Assembly (NCBI GenBank): GCA_013350335.1
Contig: CM023533.1
Span: 27,696,869 to 27,760,868, forward strand
Reading direction: 5' to 3'
From: Chimonanthus salicifolius
Lineage: Eukaryota > Streptophyta > Magnoliopsida > Laurales > Calycanthaceae
Length of the DNA: 64,000 nt
Position numbers and translations under genes: made by a program. Every line of letters begins with the position of its first letter. Within the stretch, counting starts at the first letter, position 1. The notes under the pieces were generated by a model, which worked only from the letters and a program-made list of their open reading frames with translations, searched no databases and was not told the DNA's origin. Shown here one piece after another: positions 26,091 through 36,894 of the stretch.

Positions 26091-26611
26091 GCCCAGCCAA
26101 TAGACACTTGGATTTCTTGCCTCTACACACCTGTTTTATAATTTTTGGATGAAGTTACCATTCTACCCTCACGTATATATTCATTCGAACGAACTTTCAG
26201 TTCATTTTCAATTCGTTCGAATGAATATAGTCATCCGAACAAACACCTTAGTGTAATTTTCGTTCCTTCAAACGAGTGTTCATTCGTTTGAATGAACAAT
26301 TTGGTTCATTTGAATGAATGAATGAAATTTTGTGAAGGATTGACATATATATGTTTATTCGTTCAAATGAACAGTTTGGTTCATTCAAATGAAATGCCAT
26401 TCATTCGAATGAACCAAACTGTTCATTCGAACGAATGAACTAAACATACACTGAGGTATTTGTTTGGATGGTTGTATTCATTCGAACGAACTGAGAATGA
26501 ACTCGCAGTTCATTCAGATGAGTTAAAATGCAGGGGTAGAATGGTAATTTCATCCAAAAATCGAGAACAGATGTGTAGAGGCAGGAAATTCAGATGTCTG
26601 TATAGCCCACC
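26091..26611. mobile_element. 521-bp fold-back element with 8-bp target duplication
   Basis: The flanks are identical 8-mers ATAATTTA (26083-26090 and 26612-26619). The outer ~80 bases on each side form an inverted repeat: TTGCCTCTACACACCTGTT and TTTTTGGATGAAGTTACCAT on the left return complemented on the right with few changes. The interior is made of TTCATTCGAACGAA-type palindromes, and a second hairpin with ~45-base arms is centred near 26398. The 8-bp duplication suits hAT transposition. No transposase is encoded. The whole unit could fold into one long hairpin. Confidence 0.8.
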
Positions 26612-27947
26612 ATAATTTATGATAAATGTATAGTCTTTTTAGAGAAAATAATTACTCCAATCTCTCTACTATTGCTCTAATGTCAAAACCCAATAAAATA
26701 TTATAATTCACATTCTTAACTAAAAGAGATTGTTGCGATTGGACACTGAAAAAGGAGCGAGTTCTTAGTTCGAATTTCATTCCACTTTAAAGAATCACTC
26801 TCCATGATTTTATCTTTACGTTAAAATTCTATGAGTTTGATAAATTTAAACAGCATAGTTTGAACCTCATGGCTTCTTATTTAGAGTGTGGCCCACGAAA
26901 GGTTTCTCAAATTTTAAGCATGTTGAGAGCACTGAAATTGAAGAATTTTCTGCTTTAAGATACAGAATTTTGGCTTGGATAACGGTCAAAATTGTTTAAA
27001 AAAGAAAACAAAACCTTACATTTTAGATTAAAAAAATTGCTAAACTAGTAGTCCCACGGTGATAAAAGCCTTTATATCATTTTACATTTTTATTGTAATA
27101 CATGACATCGTATAGTTGTAAGGAATAACCGAATAAAATGGACAAGTTTTTCATATATTAATTTTGTTTATTTTATATTAAATGGCTAAAACTGATTTTT
27201 CATATTAATTTACACTCAACTCAAAATCTTTATTAAGTTTAAAAAATAACTCAAATTCTTTAGAAAAATAAAATAAAAACTAAAAAATCACCAATTTACT
27301 TGAATTAAAATCCTATCAACCTGAGTTGAGTGAAACTCACTCGACTAAGTTTTTTTTTTAAAAAAGAAAAATTTAAACAATGAACTATACTAATTGTCCC
27401 ACCAATCTTGTCTTTAGTTTCACTATTAATGCCACTGTAGCTTCTATTTTTTTCAATAAATTTGTTGTTTGTCAAGACAAATTTTTATATAGGAGTCGTC
27501 AATCAAATGGCTCCATTCAATTCTTACTAGACATTTTATTTTATTTTTAAATCTCTTATTGGGATGCTTGAGTCTATTGTAAAATTAAATTGACAAAATA
27601 CAAATTAATGAGAATTTGTAAATTGCACAAGAGTAACTCTTGTGATAACAGTAAATCTTGAAACTAAATTTTATATATTTTTTATTTTGTAAATTAACAA
27701 TTTATTACATCTCGAACCACGCGAATGTATTGCATCACAATTCACAAGTTCACAAAATAACTTTGTTTTCAACTTTGAAGGACTTCTCCCATTGTCGCAT
27801 TCATCATGGTTTAATAATCAAAAGATGAAAAATTAAAATTCATATGTTGAGGGGGTGATTTGGACGTACATGTCAATTTCCTCAGTGGATAAAGCCTTTT
27901 CTCCCTCGTTGACTACATACTAGGCTCATTGAAATAGATGGGAGAAT

Positions 27948-28302
27948 TACGGGTGAAACTTGGGTCGGATTTTGATCTGAACTGTATGACTCGATATGAG
28001 AAATCATATGGGTCTAGTCATGCAAGTTGAGTCAGCGAGTTGGGTCGAATTGAGAAGACCAAACTCCATATAAAATTCGGATTGAAGAATTTTTAAATTA
28101 ACCCAATCCAGCTAAAATTAAGTTAAAATAAGTTCAGAACAAGGGTTAGGTCATAATTTGAGTTGGGCCGGGTCGAAAACTTTGGGTCAATAGATCTGGT
28201 TGGGTTGAGTCGGGATACATAAATATTGATACGGGTCAAATTACATAAATATTAACATGGGTCAGATTGGAGTTTCAGAAATCTGACCCAATTTCAGCCT
28301 TA
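27948..28302. mobile_element. hAT-like miniature element, GGGTC family, copy 2
   Basis: A 355-bp segment opening TACGGGTGAAACTTGGGTC and closing with the complement of TAAGGCTGAAATTGGGTC, the same ends as the element at 22689-23135. The interior has GGGTCAGATTGGAG, GAGTCGGG and similar motifs. No target duplication was found. Confidence 0.55.
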
Positions 28303-29202
28303 TGTCGGAGTAATGGTCAAAAATTCACTTTAAGAAATGAGATAAGCCTCTCCAAATTTGATATATGAGTAGAACAATTCAGTGATTTGGTCAGTGATCT
28401 GATTTGCTGTTATGTATGAAAAAACAGTCTCTTTTAAATAAATTTCATTAATTTGATCAGTGAGCCAATTTATACTGTAATGAAAGTATCAATAATTCAG
28501 TGAATTAATTTATATTATAATAAAAAAAAATAGATAATACCTTAAATCATGTGCCTAACTACGTGAAATACTCATGATCGCTGCTCCCTCTTGTTAATGA
28601 ACAATTTCTTGTGGATATAGATACTTATCGAGACGGAGAGGAGAGAGGGAAGGAGAAAAGGGGAATTGAAGTCACATCAGAAGGAGAGTAATTATTATAT
28701 TCGTACAACAACCAACCCCACCAATGGTTTCCTGGTTAAAAAGATGTAAAGGCGTTTCCCTACTTTGACAAGTGACTCCCCAGTCGGCCTCACCCCTATC
28801 GAGTCCTATAGTACAATATTAGAGCAGTCCAAATGCCTGATTGTCAAACAAAACAGAGAAAACAAGATTCCATCCTTCATTACAACTGCACACGTGTTGG
28901 ACAAGCGTGAAATTTGCAGGGGCTAGCGTCCTTTCTCTCAACTATAGTAGTTTCCATTTGACAATGACAACTCACCTAAAATCCCCTTCCAAAATCATTT
29001 GAGAACTGAAGAGAGATTTCAAAACTCATTTGAAGAATCAAACCCAGTCTTAATCTTAGACCATTTTGACACATAAATATGTTTGAAGGACACTGATCTT
29101 CACGTAGACATTTTATATATACATATACAGATTTTATCGTATATCAAATTTGTCCTCTATTTGTCATACCGAAGAAAAAAGAATACATAAACAGTGTAAA
29201 TC

Positions 29203-29428
29203 GGCTCGCCAGATTTGCAAGTCAACTTGCTAAAATTCATAAACAATGCAATTCGACTCTCCGAAAGTTTAAATCGGCTTGCTGAAATTCATGAACAGTG
29301 CAATTCGGCTCTCCAAAATTTCAAATCGGCTCACCGAAATTCATGAACAGTGCAATTCGACTATCCGAAATTTTAAATCGGCTTACCGAAATTCACATGA
29401 ACAGTAAAAATTAGCTTATTGAAATTTT
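29203..29428. repeat. Minisatellite 1, about 63-bp unit
   Basis: Unit of the form AATTCATGAACAGTGCAATT + CGGCTCTCC + AAATTTCAAATCGGCT + CACCGA, present about three and a half times with 10-20 percent divergence. Similar CGGCTCACTGA-type motifs recur near 37540-37670. Confidence 0.7.
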
Positions 29429-29632
29429 GGATATTCCTGTATTTCGCTCGCCGAGGGCCATTAAGAGATCCGGTTGGTGATTCGATTTTGGACATTCCTG
29501 TATTCGGATCACCGAAGGCCATTAAGGGATCCAGTTGGTGATCCGATTTTGGACATTCTTGTATTCGGGGAATTCAGCTCGCCGAGGTCGATTAAGGGAT
29601 CCGGTTGGGTGATCCAATTCTCGACATTCTTA
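29429..29632. repeat. Minisatellite 2, 61-bp unit
   Basis: Units start at 29429, 29490 and 29551 (GGACATTCCTGTATTCGG...CGCCGAGGCCATTAAGGGATCC...TTGGTGATCCGATTTT), with a fourth partial start at 29621 after a 70-base unit carrying a ~9-base insertion. It abuts minisatellite 1. The open frame over it reflects the repeat. Confidence 0.8.
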
Positions 29633-31308
29633 TCCTTCTTTACGGAACGGCAGATGAAAGGTAAAATGGAGACACAGTAAAATCCGTGTCTCTGTACACA
29701 AAATGCCTATGGGAGGAACGCTTGCCCTGTTTGAACTCTGAGTTTACAATTGAATAGAAGGGCTTACGAGTTTTAGGGACGCGAAGAACACATTGTATGG
29801 AGTAATACCATCAATCTTTTGGAACTATACAGTTGGGCTGCATTTGAACGAGGGGTAAATTTTGTTGAAATTATCTAGGACTACTCATGATCATGGGTTA
29901 CTCTCTTTACTTAGAAAGAGATTTTAAAAGTGAAAGGAAAAGGAAAAAAAGTTTGATGTTTTACTTTTTAATCTTTAGTTATCAAATAAAGATAATGAGA
30001 AATAATCTTGCATTATTCTTAAACTCTCCCGTCTTTCTTTGTCGAGCTGTATAGGCTCTATCATTCTGAGGTCCATTTGTTCATTATTAAAGCTCACCTC
30101 CTCTCCACACTGCAACAATTATCCACGAAGAGAACGTGGAAATCTAATTGGAAAGTCTCTCTCTTTTGTTTGATTATGCTCGCATGTTTGTAAGGTTGCT
30201 AAGTGAAGAAAATTATATTAAACTTTTTGAAATAGAGCTATCTATCTTATAAAGTAGTTTTTAAGAAGAAGATGTCTAAAGTGTTATATAAAATTATTAA
30301 TTTTCTAATTTAAGTGATGAAAGATTTTTGTCCACTTTAAATTCTTCCTTGTGTGTAATATTTACTTGTGTGAAATCTGCTCTGATATCTTGAAAAAAAT
30401 TATATTAATATTCTTAAAGATAGAATTCCCATCATTAAAAAAAAATTGTCTCAAATGTTAAATAAAATAATTAACTATAGAGAATGCCACTTATATTATA
30501 AAAAGGAATTGATTTTCCAATTTAGAAAATGTATAACTTTTGTCACCTTCACGTTTAAGTAAAGAAAGGAACGGATGTATTACTCTTATTGGGTCACTTC
30601 TTTTTTTGTTTTGTAGCGCGCACTCTCTCTCTCTTTGTTGTAGCTTTCCTCTTAAATAAAGGCGTGCACAGTAAATTGAATTAAAATAAAATATCAATAT
30701 GATATAAATGGAAACACTTTAAATAATATAACAATCATGATTAATTGATAATAAGATACTAGAACTCTCTCTCTCTCTCTTTGCTGTAGCTTTTCTTAGT
30801 CAATAAAGGTTTTTCTCTTTAAATAAAGAAGTAACACAGTAAATTGAATTAAAAAAATATCAATATGATATAATGGAACACTTTAAATAATATAACAATC
30901 ATGTTTATATGATATTAGAAAATACAAAATTTAAATTTAAAATATATGGTAGTCTTTCCTCTCAAGTAAAGCCAAACCAGTCTCATACCCAGACCCAGCA
31001 AGGTTATGGGATTTAAGTCATTCAAATTACATTTTGAAATCTCATTTTATATATGAAACTGAAAAATATAGGAAATTAGGAAATTAAAGATGGCCCACAT
31101 CAAAATTTTCTTTTCCTTTTCTGGTGCAATGGGGATTGACAAATGATTTTTCTGCACAAAAGCAAGAGAAGTTCATGTCCTGTCTTCTTTTCTTCTCTTA
31201 ATATACTGTACACTGAAGAGGTACACTGACAGGCGACAACACAGCCCAAGAACTCATCCACAAAGAACGAAAGAAATAAAGAAAGAAAAAGCAGAAAAAA
31301 GGAAGATA

Positions 31309-31335
31309 AGAAGAAGAAGAAGAAGAAGAAGAAGA
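31309..31335. repeat. (AAG)n microsatellite in the probable 3' UTR of the DREB gene
   Basis: Eight or so tandem AAG units about 60 bases beyond the stop codon. Confidence 0.7.
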
Positions 31336-31394
31336 TTACAATTTACAAGCCTCATTAGCCCTTAATAGAAATTAAAGAGCTAATGAAAAGAGCA

Positions 31395-32063
31395 CTAAGA
31401 ATACCGCGTACAAGTTCGGAAGCCAATCGGGTCACTCATGCGATCCGAAACGGAAAATAGATCCGAATACAGCCCGCAATCGTTTGTGTCAACTATCCAA
31501 GGAACCCACTCGTCGGGCAACTCATCAATCAAGGTAAAGCAGCTGGAAGAGTTGGGGGAGTCAAAACTCGCTCCGAGTCGGGGTAGCTCGACGATTTCAG
31601 ATAGCTCATCTGGTCGGATGGAGGTGAGGGCGGGGGAGTCGAGCTCCTCCATGGCGGCAGCCTTGGCGGCGGCTGCCTGCACGTCGCGTGGGGAGCGGGT
31701 GGCCGGCCTCGGCAGCGACTTGGCGAGTTCGGGGAAGTTGAGTATCGCTGAGTCCCCCTTGATACTCAACGCGGCCACGTCGTGGGCCCGAGCCGCCATT
31801 TCAGGAGTGGGGAAAGTGCCTAGCCAAATCCTCGATTTTTTCCGTGGCTCTCGGATCTCAGATACCCATTTGCCCCAGTTCCGCATCCGCACTCCCCTGT
31901 AGACCCGTATTTTTTTGTCCGTTCTACCATCTGATTCCATCAGCTTGCTCTGCTTCGATTGTTGGGTAACAGGGCATTGCAGCGACCGTGACGGCGACGA
32001 CGATGGGAATGAAGAGATGGAGTTAAAGCTTCCTTCGCCGCCGGAAGTAGGCTGATCCGCCAT
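31395..32063 (-). CDS. DREB A-4 (TINY-type) AP2/ERF transcription factor
   Basis: A 222-residue intronless nuclear DNA-binding protein. One AP2/ERF domain covers about residues 55-112 ([19 protein letters not shown] ... IWLGTF ... AARAHDVAA ... LNFPE). Val and Glu at the DREB positions 14 and 19 of the domain (V67, E72) predict binding to the DRE/CRT core CCGAC. A basic stretch DKKIR precedes the domain. The C-terminal [10 protein letters not shown] (152-161) and the acidic [12 protein letters not shown] region match group A-4/ERF-III features remembered from TINY-like proteins, and the acidic part may be the activation region. The N-terminus is Ser-rich. Start chosen at the first ATG of the open frame. 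It stands alone with no neighbour within 7 kb upstream. Exact orthologue not assigned. Roles in cold, drought or growth signalling are known for the family and only inferred here. Confidence 0.95.
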   Translation of the reverse strand: MADQPTSGGEGSFNSISSFPSSSPSRSLQCPVTQQSKQSKLMESDGRTDKKIRVYRGVRMRNWGKWVSEIREPRKKSRIWLGTFPTPEMAARAHDVAALSIKGDSAILNFPELAKSLPRPATRSPRDVQAAAAKAAAMEELDSPALTSIRPDELSEIVELPRLGASFDSPNSSSCFTLIDELPDEWVPWIVDTNDCGLYSDLFSVSDRMSDPIGFRTCTRYS

Positions 32064-32239
32064 TGATTACGGACAAACACAGCTGGCCACTGGGTCTCTT
32101 TGGATTATCCCTTGGAGCTGCAGGAGAAGGTGTCCATCTGCTTCCACATGTATGCTACATGAAATGCAGAATTAGAAAATTGGAAATAAGAAGAATGAAG
32201 CCAATGGTATAAAAGAGAGATTGGTGGTTGGCTATTTAG

Positions 32240-32240
32240 T

Positions 32241-32272
<32 letters not shown>

Positions 32273-32359
32273 CGTATAAAGCCAATGGGAGAATTCCATT
32301 TGAAAAGGAGAGGAGGAAGCGCTGAAGTGAAATTGGAGGGTGGGAGAAATAGATATATA
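32240..32359 (-). promoter_or_regulatory. Probable core promoter and (TC)n leader of the DREB gene
   Basis: Read on the minus strand, TATATA lies at 32359-32354 and a run of about 14 TC repeats at 32269-32240, between the TATA box and the ATG at 32063. TC/GAGA runs are common in plant 5' leaders. Assignment is from position and motif only. Confidence 0.4.
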
Positions 32360-32604
32360 GAAGTAGCAGTAGCAGTTGTGTGTAGGTGGTTGCTTTTGAT
32401 TGGCTGAGAGGAAGATGAATGCCGTAGAATGGAGAGAGAGAGGTGATGAGAAGATAGGGGTTTAGCAGAGAAATTATCCGTTGGGAACTGATTCTCATAC
32501 CTCAGCCAATCAAGAACTAATTTAGATTTGATTTTTTAATTTTTCAGCTATCGTCTTCATCGGTAGAGATGAATCGACAGAGAACGTATTTTACTATTAA
32601 AATA

Positions 32605-32729
32605 GCCCAACTGATTGTCACCCCTTTAAGAGTGGAAGGTTGTGGGTTGAGACCATGTATCTAATTTGACGTGATTTAAGGGTAGTGGACTCATTCATGA
32701 AATTTTAATAAGACTATTTGAAAAAAAAT
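32605..32729 (+). mobile_element. SINE-like element, copy 2
   Basis: It contains GTGGGTTGAGACC, TTTAAGGGTAGTGGACTCAT and TTTTAATAAGACT, then a poly-A end, matching the order in the copies at 20025 and 37775. Degraded. Confidence 0.45.
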
Positions 32730-32739
32730 TATAATTAAA

Positions 32740-33455
32740 ACTCGGATCAATTTAGATCGATTTCAATAAATCTAACTCAATCTATATTAAAATATATTAA
32801 ATCTGATGTAACTCGATTCGAAGTGTTGACACGAGTTATTCAATCAGGGCTGACTTAAATATTGTCACAAGGAATATTAACAGCGATTGTTAATATTGAG
32901 ATATTTTCAAATTCTCATATTTTTATCGAAAAATTAATGAAAAAATCTCGTAGAAAATATAATATTTAAAACTAATAAAATATAATAAATAAAAATTATA
33001 ATAAAATAAAATAGTAATAAAGAATTTATCAGAATATTATGGCATTTATTGCGTTTTTAACGTGATTTTATCGAGAGATTATTGTAGTGCCGATAAATTT
33101 GGAGATATTAACCGCAATTGGTATTTTAGTGATAAAAATATGGTAAATTTAAAAATACCATCGATATTTGTAGCATTGACCTGAATTTCTCATCTGGCTC
33201 AAGCCAAGTGGTTTTATAACTTCGTGCACTCGTGTCAGAGTTGAATCGGAATGATTTTATATTTCTCAATCCGACTCAATTCAAATTTTATATGGATTTT
33301 TTTTCCAACCCGAGAGGCCAAGATATGCAAATACATAATTCAAACCCATTGATTTCTCGAATCAAATAACATAGATTTGATTAAAATCAGACCCATTGAT
33401 TTCTCGAATCAAATAACATAGATTTGATTAAAATCAGACCCAAGTTTCATCCCTA
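32740..33455. mobile_element. GGGTC-family miniature element, copy 3, with internal insertion
   Basis: The right part (33180-33455) carries the CAATCCGACTCAATTC interior and the right end ACCCAAGTTTCATCCCTA of the family at 22.7 and 28.0 kb. The left part (32740-32870) has related CGATTCGA...GTTGACACGAGTTATTC motifs. Between them, about 32870-33180 is unrelated AT-rich sequence, probably a later insertion. The left terminus is not clear. Confidence 0.45.
33345..33438. repeat. Perfect 47-bp tandem duplication
   Basis: The unit starting CCCATTGATTTCTCGAATCA occurs at 33345-33391 and again, without visible change, at 33392-33438, just inside the right end of the GGGTC-family element. Confidence 0.9.
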
Positions 33456-34486
33456 TTATAAATAATAATTTAAAAATATTTTATCCTGTAAATTACTTTA
33501 ATAGAAATTTAGGAAGTTACTAATAAATTCAATTGTCGAGGATAGAGAGGGAAAAGTTTCCGAGAGTGACGCCCCTGCACACCTGGGCATTTCATCATTT
33601 TTGCAATGGCACGTGTGTAAGTAAACTCTTGGGCTTTCATCATTCCAGCGATGGCACGTGTAAACTACATGGTGTGGACCACCTTAACACATGGCAAACA
33701 TGGTAGGAGTGGGTCCATCATGACCGGTCCAACATTTAAGTTTTCCTTTTTCAAGTTGCATCTACGTTTCAAGGGTCGACACATTTATTTTCTAACTGAT
33801 TTTTATTATTGAACTCAATTCATTGTTTTGACTTTTGATAATTTCATATTAAAATAGAAAAAAAAAAACTCTTCTATTATTTAAAAGGATTACTTATAAA
33901 AATAACCAGTTAAAATAATAAAATTTCAAAATTTTAAATTATAAGACTAAATTGTGTGTGTTTCTACTATGGTTTGAAAATTTAAAAACACTTGATCGGT
34001 TCGAGTTTATTCAACTCAGTGAGACTTCAATTCAAGTAATTGATTGAGTTCTGTCTATATATATTGAATGTATGACCTATTAAATATTATTTTGATTGGA
34101 TTAATTATGTAATTTTTTTTAATTTTTCAAATTTTGACCATTTTGATTTTTTTAATATTTAAACTTTTCTGAATTTTAAAATTGGCTTTAATTAATCTTA
34201 ATCAATTTGATTTTTTATAATTGCAATCTTAATAGAATTTTTTTAATGAGTTTAGTCCCTCACAGTTGATTTTTTTTAATAAAATAGACTCAGGAAATCT
34301 CTAAAGGTATTTATTTATTTCATGACCAAACTGTGATGGTGTAGAAGGGTTGTGTCGGAATTAATAGCATGTACTTTAATGGTCGTTAAATTAAGTCATA
34401 CAACAGTTCATGCAGAGGTTAGGTGTATGCGAAGATTTGAATTAATTATAGTTGGCCTTTATTGTTGGGTAAAAAAAATAATTACT
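33456..34486. other. Intergenic, no gene seen
   Basis: AT-rich sequence. Two nearby CACGTGT sites (about 33611 and 33655) sit in a short imperfect tandem repeat of about 45 bases (shared TTTCATCATT and ATGGCACGTGT). Nothing else recognised. Confidence 0.4.
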
Positions 34487-34708
34487 ATTGGGATTTAAAA
34501 TTCGGTATAAGCGGATATACCGATACGATATATCGACCGATATACCGATATGATATATCGGCTGATAACTCATACGATATATCGATCGATATCTCGTTAT
34601 TACCCGATATATTGACCGATATTTTTCTCTCTCTTAATTTTTTTCTTTTTTATAAAAAATGTTTGAATATCGGCCGATATCGGGTATCAGCCGATATCTC
34701 AACCCCTG
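34487..34708. mobile_element. hAT-like element, ATATCGGCCGATAT family, copy B
   Basis: A 222-bp segment rich in CGATATATCG and TATCGGCCGATATC. The left end (GGATTTAAAATTCGGTAT) resembles the left end of the copy at 50124 and the right end is AACCCCTG. The left terminus is worn and no target duplication is visible. Confidence 0.55.
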
Positions 34709-36503
34709 GTCCTAGGCTATTTATCATTTTTCTAGCATAATTAGAAAATATATTTACTGCAATAATCTTTTTTAATTCAAGTCTCTTTTATACTCTTGTC
34801 CCAGAGTACTTGTCCTATTTTTAATTTTTTTATTTCTTAAAGATCATTTTTGCGCAGAGCGTATAGATTCTTTGAGTTAATACAAACCTGATTAAAAAAA
34901 AAAGAGGTTTGGGTGGTGTATCGGTGTGTAGTTACTGCTCAATAATATTTTCCTAACTATGCAACAATGCATGATTGAGACAAGAAGAGTCGAAGTTGGA
35001 AATAATTACAGAATGTCATATATAGGCAAGTCAAAGCTTATAAAAGAATGTCTAAAGGTGATTTGGAGCTCATCGAGAATGTTAAAACTTTGATTTAATG
35101 TAAAAATAAAGAAATAGAGCAAGTAATTTGAGACAATTTCAAAATGCATATGAGATAAATATTTTGAGATGGATGGAGTATTTTTTATAACTAAGGTGTC
35201 CACGTGTCTAGAGCACTTGACTAATTCTTGGGATATCTACAAGTCTTTCTACTCACACATTAGATAACTCCACGGAGAGTGGCCCTTTGAGGTAGAGTAG
35301 AAATTGAACTCTATGACTCTCACTTTCTGAATCGGGTTCTTAGTCACAATGCAACCCCTTCAATTCTATTTTATATGTCACTAGAGATGCTAATTCCTGA
35401 CTCAAATTTCATTTAAAAAATAAAGTTTTGATGAGTTCCATTGGATCTTCTAATAAATATGTCCAAAATGCAATTTTATTTCACAGATGTTTACTCATAA
35501 AGGTCCAAAATGACCAATTCCCTAAAAATTTAAAACTTAAACTACAACTTACATTATCTTTGACATATGACCAATATATTGGGTGGCCAATATAGACTGT
35601 ATTTAACCTTTGATTATTTTGATTAATGAAACTGTCCAAAAAAATGTGCTTCACAAAAAAAAAAAAAAAAAAAAAAAAGTTCTTTAGAAAAAAAAAATGC
35701 ATTCTATCATCCACAGTAGCAATGTTTTTATGCTTGCTTTAGATGTAGATGGCTATTGTCCACTTCCCTTCAAATGGCCCACACAAGTGGTGGAATTATT
35801 CATCCATTTAGTAAGTGGTCCTCTAATGAACTTGATTTGACCATTTCAGGCATTTAATTTCTAACTATAAATAGGGGCAAATGATCCTGTGCATGCTGTG
35901 CCACTGTGCAATGGCATAATTTAGGCTAGAGTGGGCTCACTCTCTCAAAGGCCATAGAAATTTTCTATTTTGAATTTTGAACCGGTTTACAAAATTGATG
36001 GCCCGCACTTCGGTGGAGTGTGTGAGGTGCGGAATATAGAGAGAAAGAGGAGAGTGATTCTTCATTGGAAAAAGTCCCGTGTTATTTGAGAGGTTGTTGG
36101 GATCTTGAGATATAAGTGACTCTCTTTCTTCAACTAATATAGCGCCTTTTGAAGCAAATGTGTGGATGTACATTTCAATACAAAACTGTAAAGACGAGTG
36201 TGTGAGAAATAGAGAATATCATATTGGTTGGAGCAGTGTTACGGATGGTTTGGAGTATGAGTGAACAATATCATACTACTTGGGACTTAGGATAGATTGT
36301 TATATTTTCAATTAAAGTCTTTAAATTGAATTATTAAATAAATTTAAAAAATAAAATTGAACAACTTTTTATGCATTCTAAGAATGTGATTAAAAGTGCA
36401 CATCAATTAATTATAATCAATTTACAACAAATAATTTCTAAAAACATTAACTCCTTCAATTATCTATGTCTCTTCAAACTTCAATAGTTATAGCTCATAA
36501 ACA
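34709..36503. other. Intergenic, no gene seen
   Basis: It holds a Stowaway-like remnant (about 35125-35182), a long poly-A (35657-35678) and, at 35935-36235, a repeat fragment (ACTTCGGTGGAGTGTGTGAG, GGGATCTTGAGATATAAGTG) that shares stretches with 20930-21060. The latter looks like a degraded LTR-type repeat but has no defined ends. Confidence 0.45.
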
Positions 36504-36511
36504 CTTTATAT

Positions 36512-36886
36512 CAGGGGTGCAAATATCGGCCGATATGATACTGGTTTCCAGTGCCTTATCATATCGGCCGATTCGTATTGTATCGGTCGTATACAATAGT
36601 TCTCAGCCAATTTATTGGCGATATATATCGGTCCGATATCCATAATATCGGTCTTTTTTTTTTTAAAAAAAAAAAGCAAACGGTGGTGGATCTGAGTTGA
36701 TATCTCAGCCGATATCAGACCAATATCGACCGATATTTTCATTTTAATTTTTTTTAAAAGCTTTCTTTTAGATTATTTATTTATTTTTTAATTCAGAAAA
36801 AAATACCAATATTTAAAAAAAAACACAAAAGAGGTGAGAGAATTTTATCGGCCGATATCTTGGTCCGGGCGAATTTTTCACCTCTG
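36512..36886. mobile_element. hAT-like element, ATATCGGCCGATAT family, copy C
   Basis: A 375-bp element. Ends CAGGGGTGCAAA and (complemented) CAGAGGTGAAAA form an inverted repeat. Flanks CTTTATAT (36504-36511) and ATTTATAT (36887-36894) match at 7 of 8 bases. The interior aligns with copy A through the central poly-A/T and TTATTTATTTTTTAATTCAG. It has no coding capacity. Confidence 0.75.
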
Positions 36887-36894
36887 ATTTATAT

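Larger units (their letters stand above)
28303..31394. other. Intergenic, 3' side of the DREB gene
   Basis: No gene recognised apart from the minisatellites at 29203-29632 listed separately. Two similar AT-rich pieces at about 30600-30750 and 30760-30910 (shared CTCTCTCTCTTTG...GTAGC, AGTAAATTGAATTAAAA, ATATCAATATGATATAA, ACACTTTAAATAATATAACAATCATG) form a diverged direct repeat of about 170 bases. An AAG microsatellite is at 31309-31335. Confidence 0.5.

Noticed and set aside
31438..31902. 154-codon plus-strand frame opposite the DREB gene
   Set aside because: It is the antisense of the AP2 domain region; the minus strand carries the clear AP2/ERF protein.
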